Both the position numbers and the translations under genes were made by a program. A stretch of DNA of 14,869 nucleotides from CAISIP01 sp031367285. Its GTDB lineage: Bacteria; Pseudomonadota; Gammaproteobacteria; Burkholderiales; Burkholderiaceae_C. Under the pieces are notes generated by a model. The model was not told the DNA's origin. It worked only from the letters and a program-made list of their open reading frames with translations, and searched no databases. The stretch spans positions 1-14,869 of the forward strand of contig JANLPN010000393.1 in NCBI GenBank assembly GCA_031367285.1. Reading direction: 5' to 3'. This document shows positions 1 through 6,332 of the stretch, in pieces; the first letter of the stretch is position 1, and each line of letters opens with the position of its first letter.

Positions 1-270
1 TTCAAACAGAGCAAGCCAAGCAGAACTATTTGGCCGAAACGCGTATGTCGGGTACTTGGCTGGTCGCTCATGAAGCAACTCCAATAGGCGCGCCGTTTTT
101 GTGGAGTGCAAGAAATGAAATCCCGCTGGAACATTGATCGAAGCCTCTCGACCAATATCGCCCGCCGCTGGCCCAGAAATCCAGCCCACGCTTTCGGCAT
201 CGATGCCCTGCCACGCATTTGCAGTCCGCAAGCTGCAGACAATGATTGCAAGCATTAGCGCTCGCGCCAC
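1..270 (-). CDS. DUF2167-like exported protein, N-terminal part (runs off left edge)
   Basis: An open minus-strand frame runs from a stop at 358-360 to the window edge. From a GTG at 268-270 it gives a good signal peptide (basic MARAL, hydrophobic MLAIIVCSL, then RTANA before a predicted cleavage). A later ATG at 253-255 is the alternative start; neither has a clear ribosome binding site. The mature part has a GPAAGDIG stretch, then ASINVPAGFHFL, a T..LLELL helix and WLALFE at the edge. This order matches the N-terminal part of DUF2167 proteins (predicted membrane-anchored envelope proteins of unknown function), where a 'lPeGy.Fl' strand precedes a short helix and a 'W.vv.ey' strand. Only about 90 residues are visible, so the C-terminal membrane anchor cannot be checked. 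The family call is from memory of the pattern; that it is an exported protein is more secure. Confidence 0.55.
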   Translation of the reverse strand, partial: MARALMLAIIVCSLRTANAWQGIDAESVGWISGPAAGDIGREASINVPAGFHFLHSTKTARLLELLHERPAKYPTYAFRPNSSAWLALFE

Positions 271-439
271 TGTGATGCAATTGAAGTTGAAGGGTCCGAG
301 TGCTAAGGGCAAGGGGTTCTGCCAAATTGCCAGCAAGTGTTGGCAAGCGATATGTTGTCATAGTTGTCTGAATTTGGCATCGCTGGCAAAGGTGGGGCTC
401 GGACGTATGAAGTAGTCCGGTCTGGCATTTTCGGAGCAG

Positions 440-489
440 TGCGCGCGCGAGGCAAGAGCGTTTCGCTTGCCATCGCGCACGCGCGCGCA
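440..489. repeat. Nested inverted repeat
   Basis: An outer perfect pair TGCGCGCGC (440-448) and GCGCGCGCA (481-489) encloses an inner perfect pair GGCAAG (451-456) and CTTGCC (466-471). It lies about 170 bases upstream of the DUF2167-like gene. There is no T-run after it, so it is not an obvious intrinsic terminator. It could be a transcript hairpin or a protein-binding site; alternating GC tracts also form such pairs by chance. Confidence 0.5.
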
Positions 490-703
490 TTTGTGGCGCA
501 CGGCACACACCATCGAAAATATTCGTTGGCGCGGCGAGGACGCGTCATGGGCCTGGTTTCACTCAGCGCCATCGACGGGCCAGTGACGACCTGCAGGGGG
601 TATTTTTGGGGGTATCCGAGATTCCGAAAAAAGAAAAAGCCTTATTCCATGCGGGTTGCAGCCTGATATGGGAAAGACTCCGTTCCGCCAGTAGTAGGTT
701 TTA

Positions 704-721
704 GGACATCCAAGGAAGTCC
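704..721. repeat. 18-base imperfect palindrome
   Basis: GGACATCC, two A bases, then GGAAGTCC form an inverted repeat with one mismatch between the arms. It lies just before the terminator-like hairpin. Its function is unknown; it may be a core or accessory site of a former integration event, or an operator. Confidence 0.4.
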
Positions 722-731
722 AAAAAGATAG

Positions 732-765
732 CCCCCCCGTATTTCAATGCGTTGTGGGGGTTTTT
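732..765. terminator. Probable bidirectional intrinsic terminator
   Basis: A C-run (732-738) pairs with a G-run (756-760), with an extra inner pairing CGTAT/ATGCG. On the plus strand it is followed by TTTTT (761-765). On the minus strand the same hairpin is followed by a T-rich tail (complement of the A-run at 722-726). The toxin gene ends at 828 reading leftwards, so the structure is well placed to end the minus-strand toxin-antitoxin transcript. Confidence 0.55.
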
Positions 766-827
766 GGTTTCTGGGCGTCCCGCATCGCGCGTGTCGGCGA
801 ACGTCGATCAGATGGCGCTTGCGTGAT

Positions 828-1088
828 TCAATACACCGAATCGCGCCGGTCAACGATGGCCAGGGTCAGCGTAATAACGTTGCGGTCAATCTCGACAATC
901 AAACGCAGTTGGCCCACGCGGTAGCGATGAAAACCCGCCCACTTACCCGTTAACGGATGTCCCCGGTCGGCTGGGTCAGCGAGCTGGCAGACCTCTGTCA
1001 GGTATTTCTTGGCGGTTTTGGAAACTGACCGATCCAGCTTGGACAGTTGCTTTTCGGCAGTGTCGGAGATGACCAGTTTCCAAGCCAC
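828..1088 (-). CDS. RelE/ParE-family toxin
   Basis: This 86-residue protein has the size and pattern of the RelE/ParE toxin superfamily: an N-terminal strand (WKLVISDTAEKQL), two helices, then the core strand YRVGQLRLI (56-64) and a terminal VDRRDSVY (79-86) in place of the usual 'vgHRrdvY'. Family members are either ribosome-dependent mRNA interferases (RelE) or gyrase poisons (ParE). The residues here do not decide which, although the basic C-terminal strand fits a RelE-like fold. The start is GTG at 1086-1088, whose G is also the last base of the upstream antitoxin stop TAG. This one-base overlap implies translational coupling, with antitoxin first. The terminator-like hairpin at 732-765 lies just downstream. 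Confidence 0.85.
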   Translation of the reverse strand: MAWKLVISDTAEKQLSKLDRSVSKTAKKYLTEVCQLADPADRGHPLTGKWAGFHRYRVGQLRLIVEIDRNVITLTLAIVDRRDSVY

Positions 1089-1321
1089 TAAATCCCAAGC
1101 CTTGCGTACACCTCATCGGCGGGATGGGCCTTCTCTTTGCCATCCTTGATACGTTTCATGACCTTGGCCGCTTCGCGCCCGTCCACCTGGTCTTCAATCA
1201 ATTCACGGACATAGGCGACCACGGATTTACGGCTGCGTTTGGCCTCAGCCGCGATCTGGTCGGCAACGTCGGCTGGCAGCTCGATGGAGCGGGTATTGGC
1301 GCTGGCAAAAAGTTTTGACAT
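1088..1321 (-). CDS. RelB-like ribbon-helix-helix antitoxin
   Basis: This 77-residue acidic/basic protein directly precedes the toxin. Residues 10-45 (TRSIELPADVADQI, then a helix ending YVRELIEDQ) look like a ribbon-helix-helix DNA-binding unit. Residues 48-77 (GREAAKVMKRIKDGKEKAHP, then DEVYARLGI) form the toxin-neutralising tail. Such antitoxins bind their toxin and repress their own promoter. The ATG at 1319-1321 is supported by GGGGAG at 1331-1336 with a 9-base spacer. The frame is open far upstream, but the longer product is unlike any family and lacks a good start. The stop codon overlaps the toxin GTG by one base. Confidence 0.83.
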   Translation of the reverse strand: MSKLFASANTRSIELPADVADQIAAEAKRSRKSVVAYVRELIEDQVDGREAAKVMKRIKDGKEKAHPADEVYARLGI

Positions 1322-1353
1322 GGATTGGTGCTCCCCATGGAAGTGAGCAAAGA

Positions 1354-1551
1354 TCAAAAGGGAGAATTCACCAGCTTTGCCTTGCGTGCCCTGCCGCCGG
1401 CAAACCAGTTCATCTGCTCGGTGCTTTCCAAGGCCGCCCACAGGCGCGCCCAATGCTCCACCTGCTGTGCGATGGAGCGCGACGTCAATTCCGCCTGGTG
1501 CTGCGCCCGGGCAAACAGATCCCTGGATACGCGAATCGAGATGGTGCTCAT
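1354..1551 (-). CDS. ParD-like antitoxin, orphan
   Basis: A 65-residue protein starting MSTISIRVSRDLFARAQHQA, typical of the 'ParD-like' ribbon-helix-helix antitoxin family: one N-terminal beta strand (ISIRVS), a helix with SRSIAQQVEHWARLW, and a short basic tail. The ATG at 1549-1551 is chosen over an in-frame upstream start because AGGGAA at 1559-1564 lies 7 bases before it and the family begins exactly there. It ends 32 bases before the RelB-like gene on the same strand, so the three genes are probably one transcript. No cognate toxin of its own is adjacent. It may be a regulator of the neighbouring pair, a surviving half of a lost module, or one of the known solitary members of this family. 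Confidence 0.75.
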   Translation of the reverse strand: MSTISIRVSRDLFARAQHQAELTSRSIAQQVEHWARLWAALESTEQMNWFAGGRARKAKLVNSPF

Positions 1552-1686
1552 GGTCGAGTTCCCTATACAGGGTGGCAGATTGCAGCACTTTACCACTTGC
1601 ACCGGCGTCAGACTGCGTTGTTCCGCGCTGCATCCGAACCCGCTGCAAGTACAAACGCAATTGTCGGCACGCCCGCCGCGAGCGCT

Positions 1687-2883
1687 TCAATCCCGTGCCT
1701 TGGGGCACTCTGTCATGGCGGTTGACGACCATGGCCGGCGTTCGCCGTATTGGTCGGTAAGGGTAAGCAGGAATGCAGTCAAGTCGTCCACTTGATGCGC
1801 GGCCAGCGGCGCCGGCGTTTCCGTGGTGCGACCCCGCGGCCACTGCTGCACATGCCGCACGGCGTCCTGCAATTGCTCGACCTGGCCGTTGTGCATATAG
1901 GGCGCGGTGACGGCCACGTTGCGCAGACTCGGGGTCCGGTATTGCCCGCGCGCGTTTTCCTCCACCACCAGGCGGCGCGTCGCCTTGGCGTTGGAGAGGG
2001 TGGGGTCGTCGTTGTAGGGGCCCAGCAAATTGAATCGGCTCGCCTTCAACATGCGCGCGCCTTCAAGCCGGCCGGTATCAACGCCGGCAGCTCCAGCCGC
2101 GCCGGCGCCCGCAGGCACCCTGCCCGCATGAAACTCGCCGTCCGAGAAGTTGGGCCCGTTGTGGCAAGCCACACACCCGGCCTGGCCGATAAACAGCTTC
2201 AACCCGCGTTGCGCCGCTACCGGATAGGGCGGCACGGAGGCCGCGTTGTTGCGCAGCAGCGCGGCGCGGAAATCATCGAACGGAGTGCGTCCGGTGACGA
2301 AGGTCTCGATGTAAGCTGCCAGTGCCTTGCCGACATTGGTAGTAGTGCGTTGCAGGTCACGCAGCGGCGACACACGAAACACGCCGACGTAACATGCGGC
2401 CAATTCTTTGTCCCGCTCGAATATCCGCGCAATGATCCGGGGATTGCTGTCGAACTCCCGCGCATCCAGCATGGGCCGGATGCTGGCCATCCACAAGCTG
2501 TCGCTGCTTCCGCCCCAGCCAAACCAGTGCTGCAGGCGCAGGTTGGCAAGCGCCGGGGTATTGCGCGGTAAATCCGCCAGGCCATGGGCACGCGCCTTCT
2601 GATCGGTAAATGAACGGTCGGGCTGGTGGCAGGTCACACAGGCGATATAACCCACCGGTGACATGCGGGGGTCGCGGAACAAGCGGCGACCGAGCTCGAT
2701 CGCCAGCGCCTGGCCGGAAACGCGGTTACTTGGGTCGGGTGGTAGCCGCGGGGGCCACGGGCCCAGAGCCAGAATGCGTTTCAGCTCCGCAGCCGAAAAC
2801 TCCGGCCCCGGCGCACCCCGCGCCAAAGCCGTCTGCACCAGACAAAGCAACGCAACCAGCATCAAGAGGGCGATTCGCAACAT
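1687..2883 (-). CDS. Periplasmic di-haem cytochrome c peroxidase (MauG/CcpA family)
   Basis: The 398-residue protein has a signal peptide (residues 1-21, ending ALA) and two c-type haem sites, CVTCH (82-86) and CVACH (237-241), the arrangement of bacterial di-haem peroxidases. These reduce hydrogen peroxide to water in the periplasm using electrons from small cytochromes or azurin-like donors. NTPALANL (108-115) and APYMHNG (327-333) are family landmarks; Met330 is the likely axial ligand of one haem. The usual WDGR motif is replaced by FGWGGSSDSLW (121-131), as in a subgroup of these proteins. Some MauG relatives oxidise protein residues instead of scavenging peroxide, so the substrate is not certain. 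The ATG at 2881-2883 has GGGA 6 bases upstream. The gene stands alone, divergent from the BrnT/BrnA pair. Confidence 0.9.
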   Translation of the reverse strand: MLRIALLMLVALLCLVQTALARGAPGPEFSAAELKRILALGPWPPRLPPDPSNRVSGQALAIELGRRLFRDPRMSPVGYIACVTCHQPDRSFTDQKARAHGLADLPRNTPALANLRLQHWFGWGGSSDSLWMASIRPMLDAREFDSNPRIIARIFERDKELAACYVGVFRVSPLRDLQRTTTNVGKALAAYIETFVTGRTPFDDFRAALLRNNAASVPPYPVAAQRGLKLFIGQAGCVACHNGPNFSDGEFHAGRVPAGAGAAGAAGVDTGRLEGARMLKASRFNLLGPYNDDPTLSNAKATRRLVVEENARGQYRTPSLRNVAVTAPYMHNGQVEQLQDAVRHVQQWPRGRTTETPAPLAAHQVDDLTAFLLTLTDQYGERRPWSSTAMTECPKARD

Positions 2884-2996
2884 GCATTTTCCCGACCCCG
2901 TGCCCGGGCCTCAGGCGCGCGACGTTGGGGGCCCTGCCACTCTACTCTTGCCCTGTTTTGCTGTCTACGGCCGAGCCTCGTGGTGAGCGTCAAGCC

Positions 2997-3025
2997 TTGC
3001 GAATACACACTTAAATACATACAAT
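2997..3025 (+). promoter_or_regulatory. Candidate sigma-70 promoter of the BrnT/BrnA pair
   Basis: TTGCGA (2997-3002) and TACAAT (3020-3025) are separated by exactly 17 bases in the divergent gap between the peroxidase and BrnT. The expected transcription start is about 3031-3033, which falls on the BrnT ATG at 3032. The message would then be leaderless or nearly so, in keeping with the absence of a ribosome binding site. The BrnA antitoxin of this family normally represses such a promoter. Confidence 0.5.
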
Positions 3026-3031
3026 GAGTGG

Positions 3032-3307
3032 ATGCGCTACGGCTTTGATCCAGCCAAGCAAGCGAGCAACCTGGCAAAACATGGTTTCGACCTGGCCGAT
3101 GCACGGCAGGTGATCGAGTCGGGGCAGACCGTGACTTTTAAAGATCGGCGCTTCGACTACGGCGAGGAACGGTTCTTAACGCTGGGGCCGCTGGCCGACG
3201 CGCTTGTCGTGATCGTGACGGCGGAGAGCGAGGATCACATCCGCATAATTTCGATGCGAAAGGCAGACCGACATGAACAAAGTATCTACCGCGAAAACCT
3301 CACTTGA
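3032..3307 (+). CDS. brnT: BrnT-family ribonuclease toxin
   Basis: A 91-residue protein matching BrnT throughout: the opening FDPAKQASNLAKHGF, a central DYGEERFLTLG strand, and the terminal IRIISMRKADRHEQSIY. BrnT has a RelE-like fold and degrades RNA to stop growth under stress; BrnA neutralises it. The toxin-first gene order is the normal one for this family. The start ATG gives the canonical N-terminus and no earlier start fits. The coding region overlaps the antitoxin gene by 35 bases in another frame, which couples their translation. There is no Shine-Dalgarno sequence at a usable distance (see the promoter entry). Confidence 0.92.
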   Translation: MRYGFDPAKQASNLAKHGFDLADARQVIESGQTVTFKDRRFDYGEERFLTLGPLADALVVIVTAESEDHIRIISMRKADRHEQSIYRENLT

Positions 3308-3575
3308 CAAGCGGGACGACGCACCACTGCGTCGCGCCGATATCGCCGCCGGCAAACTGGTGCTGCGCAAGCGTGGCCCCGGCGGTGTGGTGTTGCCGAA
3401 CAAGCAGCGCGTGAACATCTTCCTGGATGGCGCGGTGATCGAGCATTTCAAGGCGAAGGCTGGCGAACGCGGCTACCAGACACTGATCAACGAGGCGTTG
3501 AAGCAGGCAATCCATGCCGAGACGATCGAGGGAGTGGTTCGCAAGACTATCCGCGAGGAATTGCGGCGCGCCTGA
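3273..3575 (+). CDS. brnA: BrnA-family antitoxin
   Basis: A 100-residue protein. Its N-terminal half is flexible and basic (DKRDDAPLRRADIAAGKLVLRK). The sequence KQRVNIFLDGAVIEHFKAKA (about 48-67), followed by GYQTLINEALKQAI, is the ribbon-helix-helix of BrnA, in which the strand pairs in the dimer to bind the operator. It neutralises BrnT and autorepresses the operon. The C-terminal tail after residue 82 (ETIEGVVRKTIREELRRA) is helical and somewhat longer than the shortest family members. It starts inside brnT with a 35-base overlap and ends before a weak hairpin at 3594-3613 (GCAGGT/ACCTGC arms, no T-run). Confidence 0.9.
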   Translation: MNKVSTAKTSLDKRDDAPLRRADIAAGKLVLRKRGPGGVVLPNKQRVNIFLDGAVIEHFKAKAGERGYQTLINEALKQAIHAETIEGVVRKTIREELRRA

Positions 3576-3690
3576 GAGTCGTCCCCCGTTCCGGCAGGTA
3601 GCCTCAGACCTGCAGTGGAGATGGTGGTTCGGCCGGGCACCCGGTCAAATGCCGCTACGATACAACCAGCACAGCCTCAAGGGAACGCAC

Positions 3691-4353
3691 ATGTCACGCC
3701 GCACACTCAACCTGGACGACCGGCTGTACGAGTACCTGCTCGCGCACTCGTTGCGCGAGCACCCGGCGCAAACCGCGCTGCGCGAGGCCACCCGCACCTG
3801 GCCGCGCGCGGGCATGCAAATCTCACCCGAACAAGGGCAACTGCTGGCGCTGCTGCTGCGCCTGATTGGCGCCAGGCGCGCGATCGAGGTCGGTGTTTTT
3901 ACCGGCTACAGCGCGCTGACCGCGGCACTGGCGCTGCCGGCCGATGGGCACCTGCTGGCGTGCGACATCAGCGACGCTGATACCCGGCTGGGCCAGCCGT
4001 ACTGGCAATCCGCCGACGTAGCGCACAAAATCGAGTTCGTGGTGGCGCCGGCCCAGCAAACACTGCGCTCCAGGCTTGCGGCGGGGCAGGCCGGAAGTTA
4101 TGACTTTGCCTTTATTGACGCGGACAAGACCGGCTACGACAGCTATTACGAGTTGTGCCTGCAGCTGCTGCGCACGGGAGGTGTGATTGCCATTGACAAT
4201 GTTCTATGGGGTGGAGAGGTTGCGCAACCCGGCAGCACCGACGCCGATACTGCGGCGCTCCAGGCACTGAATGCAAAGATCCATGCCGACCCGCGCGTGG
4301 ACCTGGCCTTGCTGCCGATTGGGGACGGCCTTACCCTGGCCTTGAAGCGTTGA
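3691..4353 (+). CDS. Class I SAM-dependent O-methyltransferase (caffeoyl-CoA OMT family)
   Basis: The 220-residue product has the full metal-dependent O-methyltransferase layout: substrate-binding N-terminal helices, the SAM loop EVGVFTGYSAL (66-76), an acidic strand end CDISD (91-95), the metal/active-site motif FIDADK (141-146), and AIDNVLWGG (167-175). Asp143, Asp169 and Asn170 are the expected divalent-metal ligands. Bacterial members methylate catechol-type hydroxyls on small phenolics; the natural substrate here cannot be told. The ATG at 3691 is chosen because AAGGGA lies 6 bases upstream; the frame is open to 3514, but that extension overlaps brnA and has no family match. It ends 5 bases before the cyclase gene, so the two are likely co-transcribed and translationally coupled. 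Confidence 0.9.
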   Translation: MSRRTLNLDDRLYEYLLAHSLREHPAQTALREATRTWPRAGMQISPEQGQLLALLLRLIGARRAIEVGVFTGYSALTAALALPADGHLLACDISDADTRLGQPYWQSADVAHKIEFVVAPAQQTLRSRLAAGQAGSYDFAFIDADKTGYDSYYELCLQLLRTGGVIAIDNVLWGGEVAQPGSTDADTAALQALNAKIHADPRVDLALLPIGDGLTLALKR

Positions 4354-4358
4354 CGCCG

Positions 4359-6167
4359 ATGAACGGGACCGATCTCAAGCAAAGACTGGCGGCGATCCTG
4401 GCCGCGGATGCAGTGGGTTACTCACGCCTGATGGCGGGTGATGATCGCGCCACGGTGGCTGCGCTTGACACGGCACGCGCGGTGTTTCGCACCCGTATCG
4501 CAGGCAACCAGGGCCGCGTGATCGACATGGCGGGGGACTCGGTGCTGGCGGTGTTCGAGACGGCCACCGGCGCGGTCGCGGCTGCATTGGCGATCCAGAA
4601 AGACATCCACACCCTGGCCGAGCCGGTTTCTGAAGACCGCCGCATGCGATTTCGCATTGGTGTGCACCTGGGCGATGTGATCGAGAAGGCTGACGGCACG
4701 GTGTACGGCGACGGTGTCAACATCGCCGCGCGGCTGGAGGGCCTGGCCGAGCCGGGGGGCATCACAATTTCCGATGCCGTGTACGGGGCAGTGCGGGGCA
4801 AGGTCGGCGCCCGTTTTGCGGACCAGGGCGAACAGCAGGTCAAGAACATTGCCTATCCGGTGCGGGCGTTTGCCGTGCACCCGGAGACCGAAGCGCCGGG
4901 TCGGCCTGCAACGGCAAGCAGTGTCGTGGGCCCGAACACGGGCGATGCCGGCTCAGCCATCGCCGTTCCCGCGCCGGCCGACCGGCCATCCGTCGCGGTA
5001 CTGCCGTTCACCAACATGAGCGGTAACCCCGAGCAGGAGTACTTCTCCGACGGCATCACCGAGGACATCATCACGGACCTGTCCAAAGTTGCCGGGCTCA
5101 TGGTGGTGGCACGCAACTCCAGCTTTGCCTACAAGAACAGGAGTCCTGACGTCCGCACGGTTGGGCGCGAGCTCGGCGTCGCGTCGGTTCTTGAGGGGTC
5201 GATCCGCCGCGCCGGCAACCGCGTGCGGATCACGGCCCAGCTTATCGACGCCACCACCGGCGGGCATTTGTGGGCGGAGCGTTATGACCGCGACCTCACC
5301 GACATCTTCGCGCTGCAGGACGAGGTGACGCACCAGATCGTCGAGGCGCTCAGCGTCACTCTGCGGCCGGCCGAAAAGGCGCAGCTTGCGAACAGCCGTA
5401 CCAGCAATGTCGAGGCGCATGACTGCTTTCTGCGTGGCCGCGAGCTGCTGCTGGGCCCCACCAAGAATCGCGAGATTTTTGACAGCGTGGTTGCCGCCTT
5501 CAGGCGCGCGATCGAGCTGGACTCTGGCTACGCCGAACCGTATGCCGGGCTTGCGATGGCCTACTGCCTCGACTTCCAGAACCGGTGGGCCAACACGCCC
5601 GACGCGCTCGATCTCGCCGTGTTTTTCGCCGCGCAGGCAGTCGAAAAAGGGCCAGGTGACCCGTACGCGCATTATGTCGCCGCGGTTGTCACGTTCTGGC
5701 AACGCGACCTGGTGCGGGCGCAGGCGCAGGCCGACGAAGCGCTGTCCCTCAACCCCAACTACGCCCTGGCCTTCGGCACGCGTGGCCTGATCGAGATCTA
5801 CCTGGGCCATCCGCTGGTTGCGATCCCGTTTATCCAGCGTGCCATACGGCTGGACCCGGTGTTCACGCAACAATACGTGCACTTCCTGGGCTCGGCCTAT
5901 CTCGTAGCAGGCCAGTTTGAAGCCGCTGCCGCCGCGTTTCGGGAGCGGATCCGTCTCGCGCCCAGAACGGATTTGTCGCGCGCATTTCTGGCCAGCGCAC
6001 TCGGGCATCTGGGCGAGCTTGACGAAGCGCGTCGCGTATGGGGTGAGCTCAAAGACGTCAACCCGAAATACTCCTTCACCGGGCACCTGGCTCGCTTGCC
6101 GTTTCGGAACGAGGCAGATCTTGACCGGATCAGGGAAGGCCACGCAAAGGCCGGTCTTTCGGACTAG
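4359..6167 (+). CDS. Class III adenylate/guanylate cyclase with TolB-like domain and TPR-like tail
   Basis: A 602-residue soluble protein. Residues 8-175 are a class III cyclase domain: metal-binding Asp17 (LAADAVGYSRLM) and Asp60 (MAGDSVLAVF), and transition-state Asn121 and Arg125 (GDGVNIAARLE) are all present, so it should make cAMP (possibly cGMP) from the nucleoside triphosphate. After a linker, residues about 210-345 (PSVAVLPFTNMSGNPEQEYF, then a SVLEGSIRR strand) resemble the TolB/FlgO N-terminal domain common in this cyclase architecture. Residues 365-602 are repeated helix pairs of TPR type (AIELDSGYAEPYAGLAMAY; ALSLNPNYALAFGTRGLIEI; AIRLDPVFTQQYVH). There is no signal peptide or membrane segment. 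The start lies 5 bases after the methyltransferase stop. The stop codon is inside the strong inverted repeat at 6162-6186. Confidence 0.92.
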   Translation: MNGTDLKQRLAAILAADAVGYSRLMAGDDRATVAALDTARAVFRTRIAGNQGRVIDMAGDSVLAVFETATGAVAAALAIQKDIHTLAEPVSEDRRMRFRIGVHLGDVIEKADGTVYGDGVNIAARLEGLAEPGGITISDAVYGAVRGKVGARFADQGEQQVKNIAYPVRAFAVHPETEAPGRPATASSVVGPNTGDAGSAIAVPAPADRPSVAVLPFTNMSGNPEQEYFSDGITEDIITDLSKVAGLMVVARNSSFAYKNRSPDVRTVGRELGVASVLEGSIRRAGNRVRITAQLIDATTGGHLWAERYDRDLTDIFALQDEVTHQIVEALSVTLRPAEKAQLANSRTSNVEAHDCFLRGRELLLGPTKNREIFDSVVAAFRRAIELDSGYAEPYAGLAMAYCLDFQNRWANTPDALDLAVFFAAQAVEKGPGDPYAHYVAAVVTFWQRDLVRAQAQADEALSLNPNYALAFGTRGLIEIYLGHPLVAIPFIQRAIRLDPVFTQQYVHFLGSAYLVAGQFEAAAAAFRERIRLAPRTDLSRAFLASALGHLGELDEARRVWGELKDVNPKYSFTGHLARLPFRNEADLDRIREGHAKAGLSD

Positions 6168-6186
6168 GGCCTGCCAGGCCCTAGTC
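6162..6186 (+). terminator. Perfect inverted repeat at the end of the cyclase gene
   Basis: GACTAGGGCCTG and CAGGCCCTAGTC are perfect 12-base complements around a single C, and the left arm includes the cyclase stop codon TAG. The transcript would form a very stable hairpin. No run of T follows, so it is either a Rho-assisted or 3'-end-stabilising hairpin, or a double-stranded binding site, rather than a textbook intrinsic terminator. Confidence 0.6.
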
Positions 6187-6192
6187 ACTTCT

Positions 6193-6208
6193 TCGGGGGT
6201 ATCCCCGA
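6193..6208. promoter_or_regulatory. Short palindrome upstream of the PAS-GGDEF-EAL gene
   Basis: TCGGGG and CCCCGA are separated by GTAT, giving a perfect 6-base-arm palindrome 124 bases before the ATG at 6333. A second G/A-rich element, AGGGGAAAACCT, sits at 6218-6229. Together they could be operator half-sites for a two-component regulator, or an extra hairpin of the upstream terminator. No clear -35/-10 pair was found in this gap. Confidence 0.3.
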
Positions 6209-6332
6209 GGATGCAGTAGGGGAAAACCTGATTCGGCGGCGACCCCCTTTTCAGGGCAGGCGCGGTGTGTGACCATTGCGGCCAATCCCTTCCATCACCC
6301 CAACTGTCCCGCACCGCGACCCGAGATCGACC

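Larger units (their letters stand above)
271..827. other. Gene-poor stretch with repeats, possible integration scar
   Basis: No reading frame here shows a recognisable domain, a start with a ribosome binding site, or the strong G/C third-position bias of the neighbouring genes. The stretch looks less GC-rich than the rest of the window, though this was judged by eye. It contains a nested inverted repeat (440-489), a direct repeat of GGGGGTAT (596-603 and 608-615), an A-rich run (about 627-637), an 18-base imperfect palindrome (704-721) and a terminator-like hairpin (732-765). Short G-rich direct repeats and small palindromes next to a terminator are common beside tyrosine-integrase attachment sites, but no integrase or tRNA is visible, so this is only a suggestion. 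Confidence 0.4.

Noticed and set aside
68..508. A 146-codon minus-strand frame at the left edge
   Set aside because: It is Cys/Arg-rich without a family pattern; a neighbouring minus-strand frame carries the signal peptide and DUF2167-like sequence.
1750..2571. A 273-codon plus-strand frame opposite the cytochrome c peroxidase
   Set aside because: The haem motifs and signal peptide are on the minus strand; this frame gives Arg/His/Gly-rich sequence typical of an antisense shadow.
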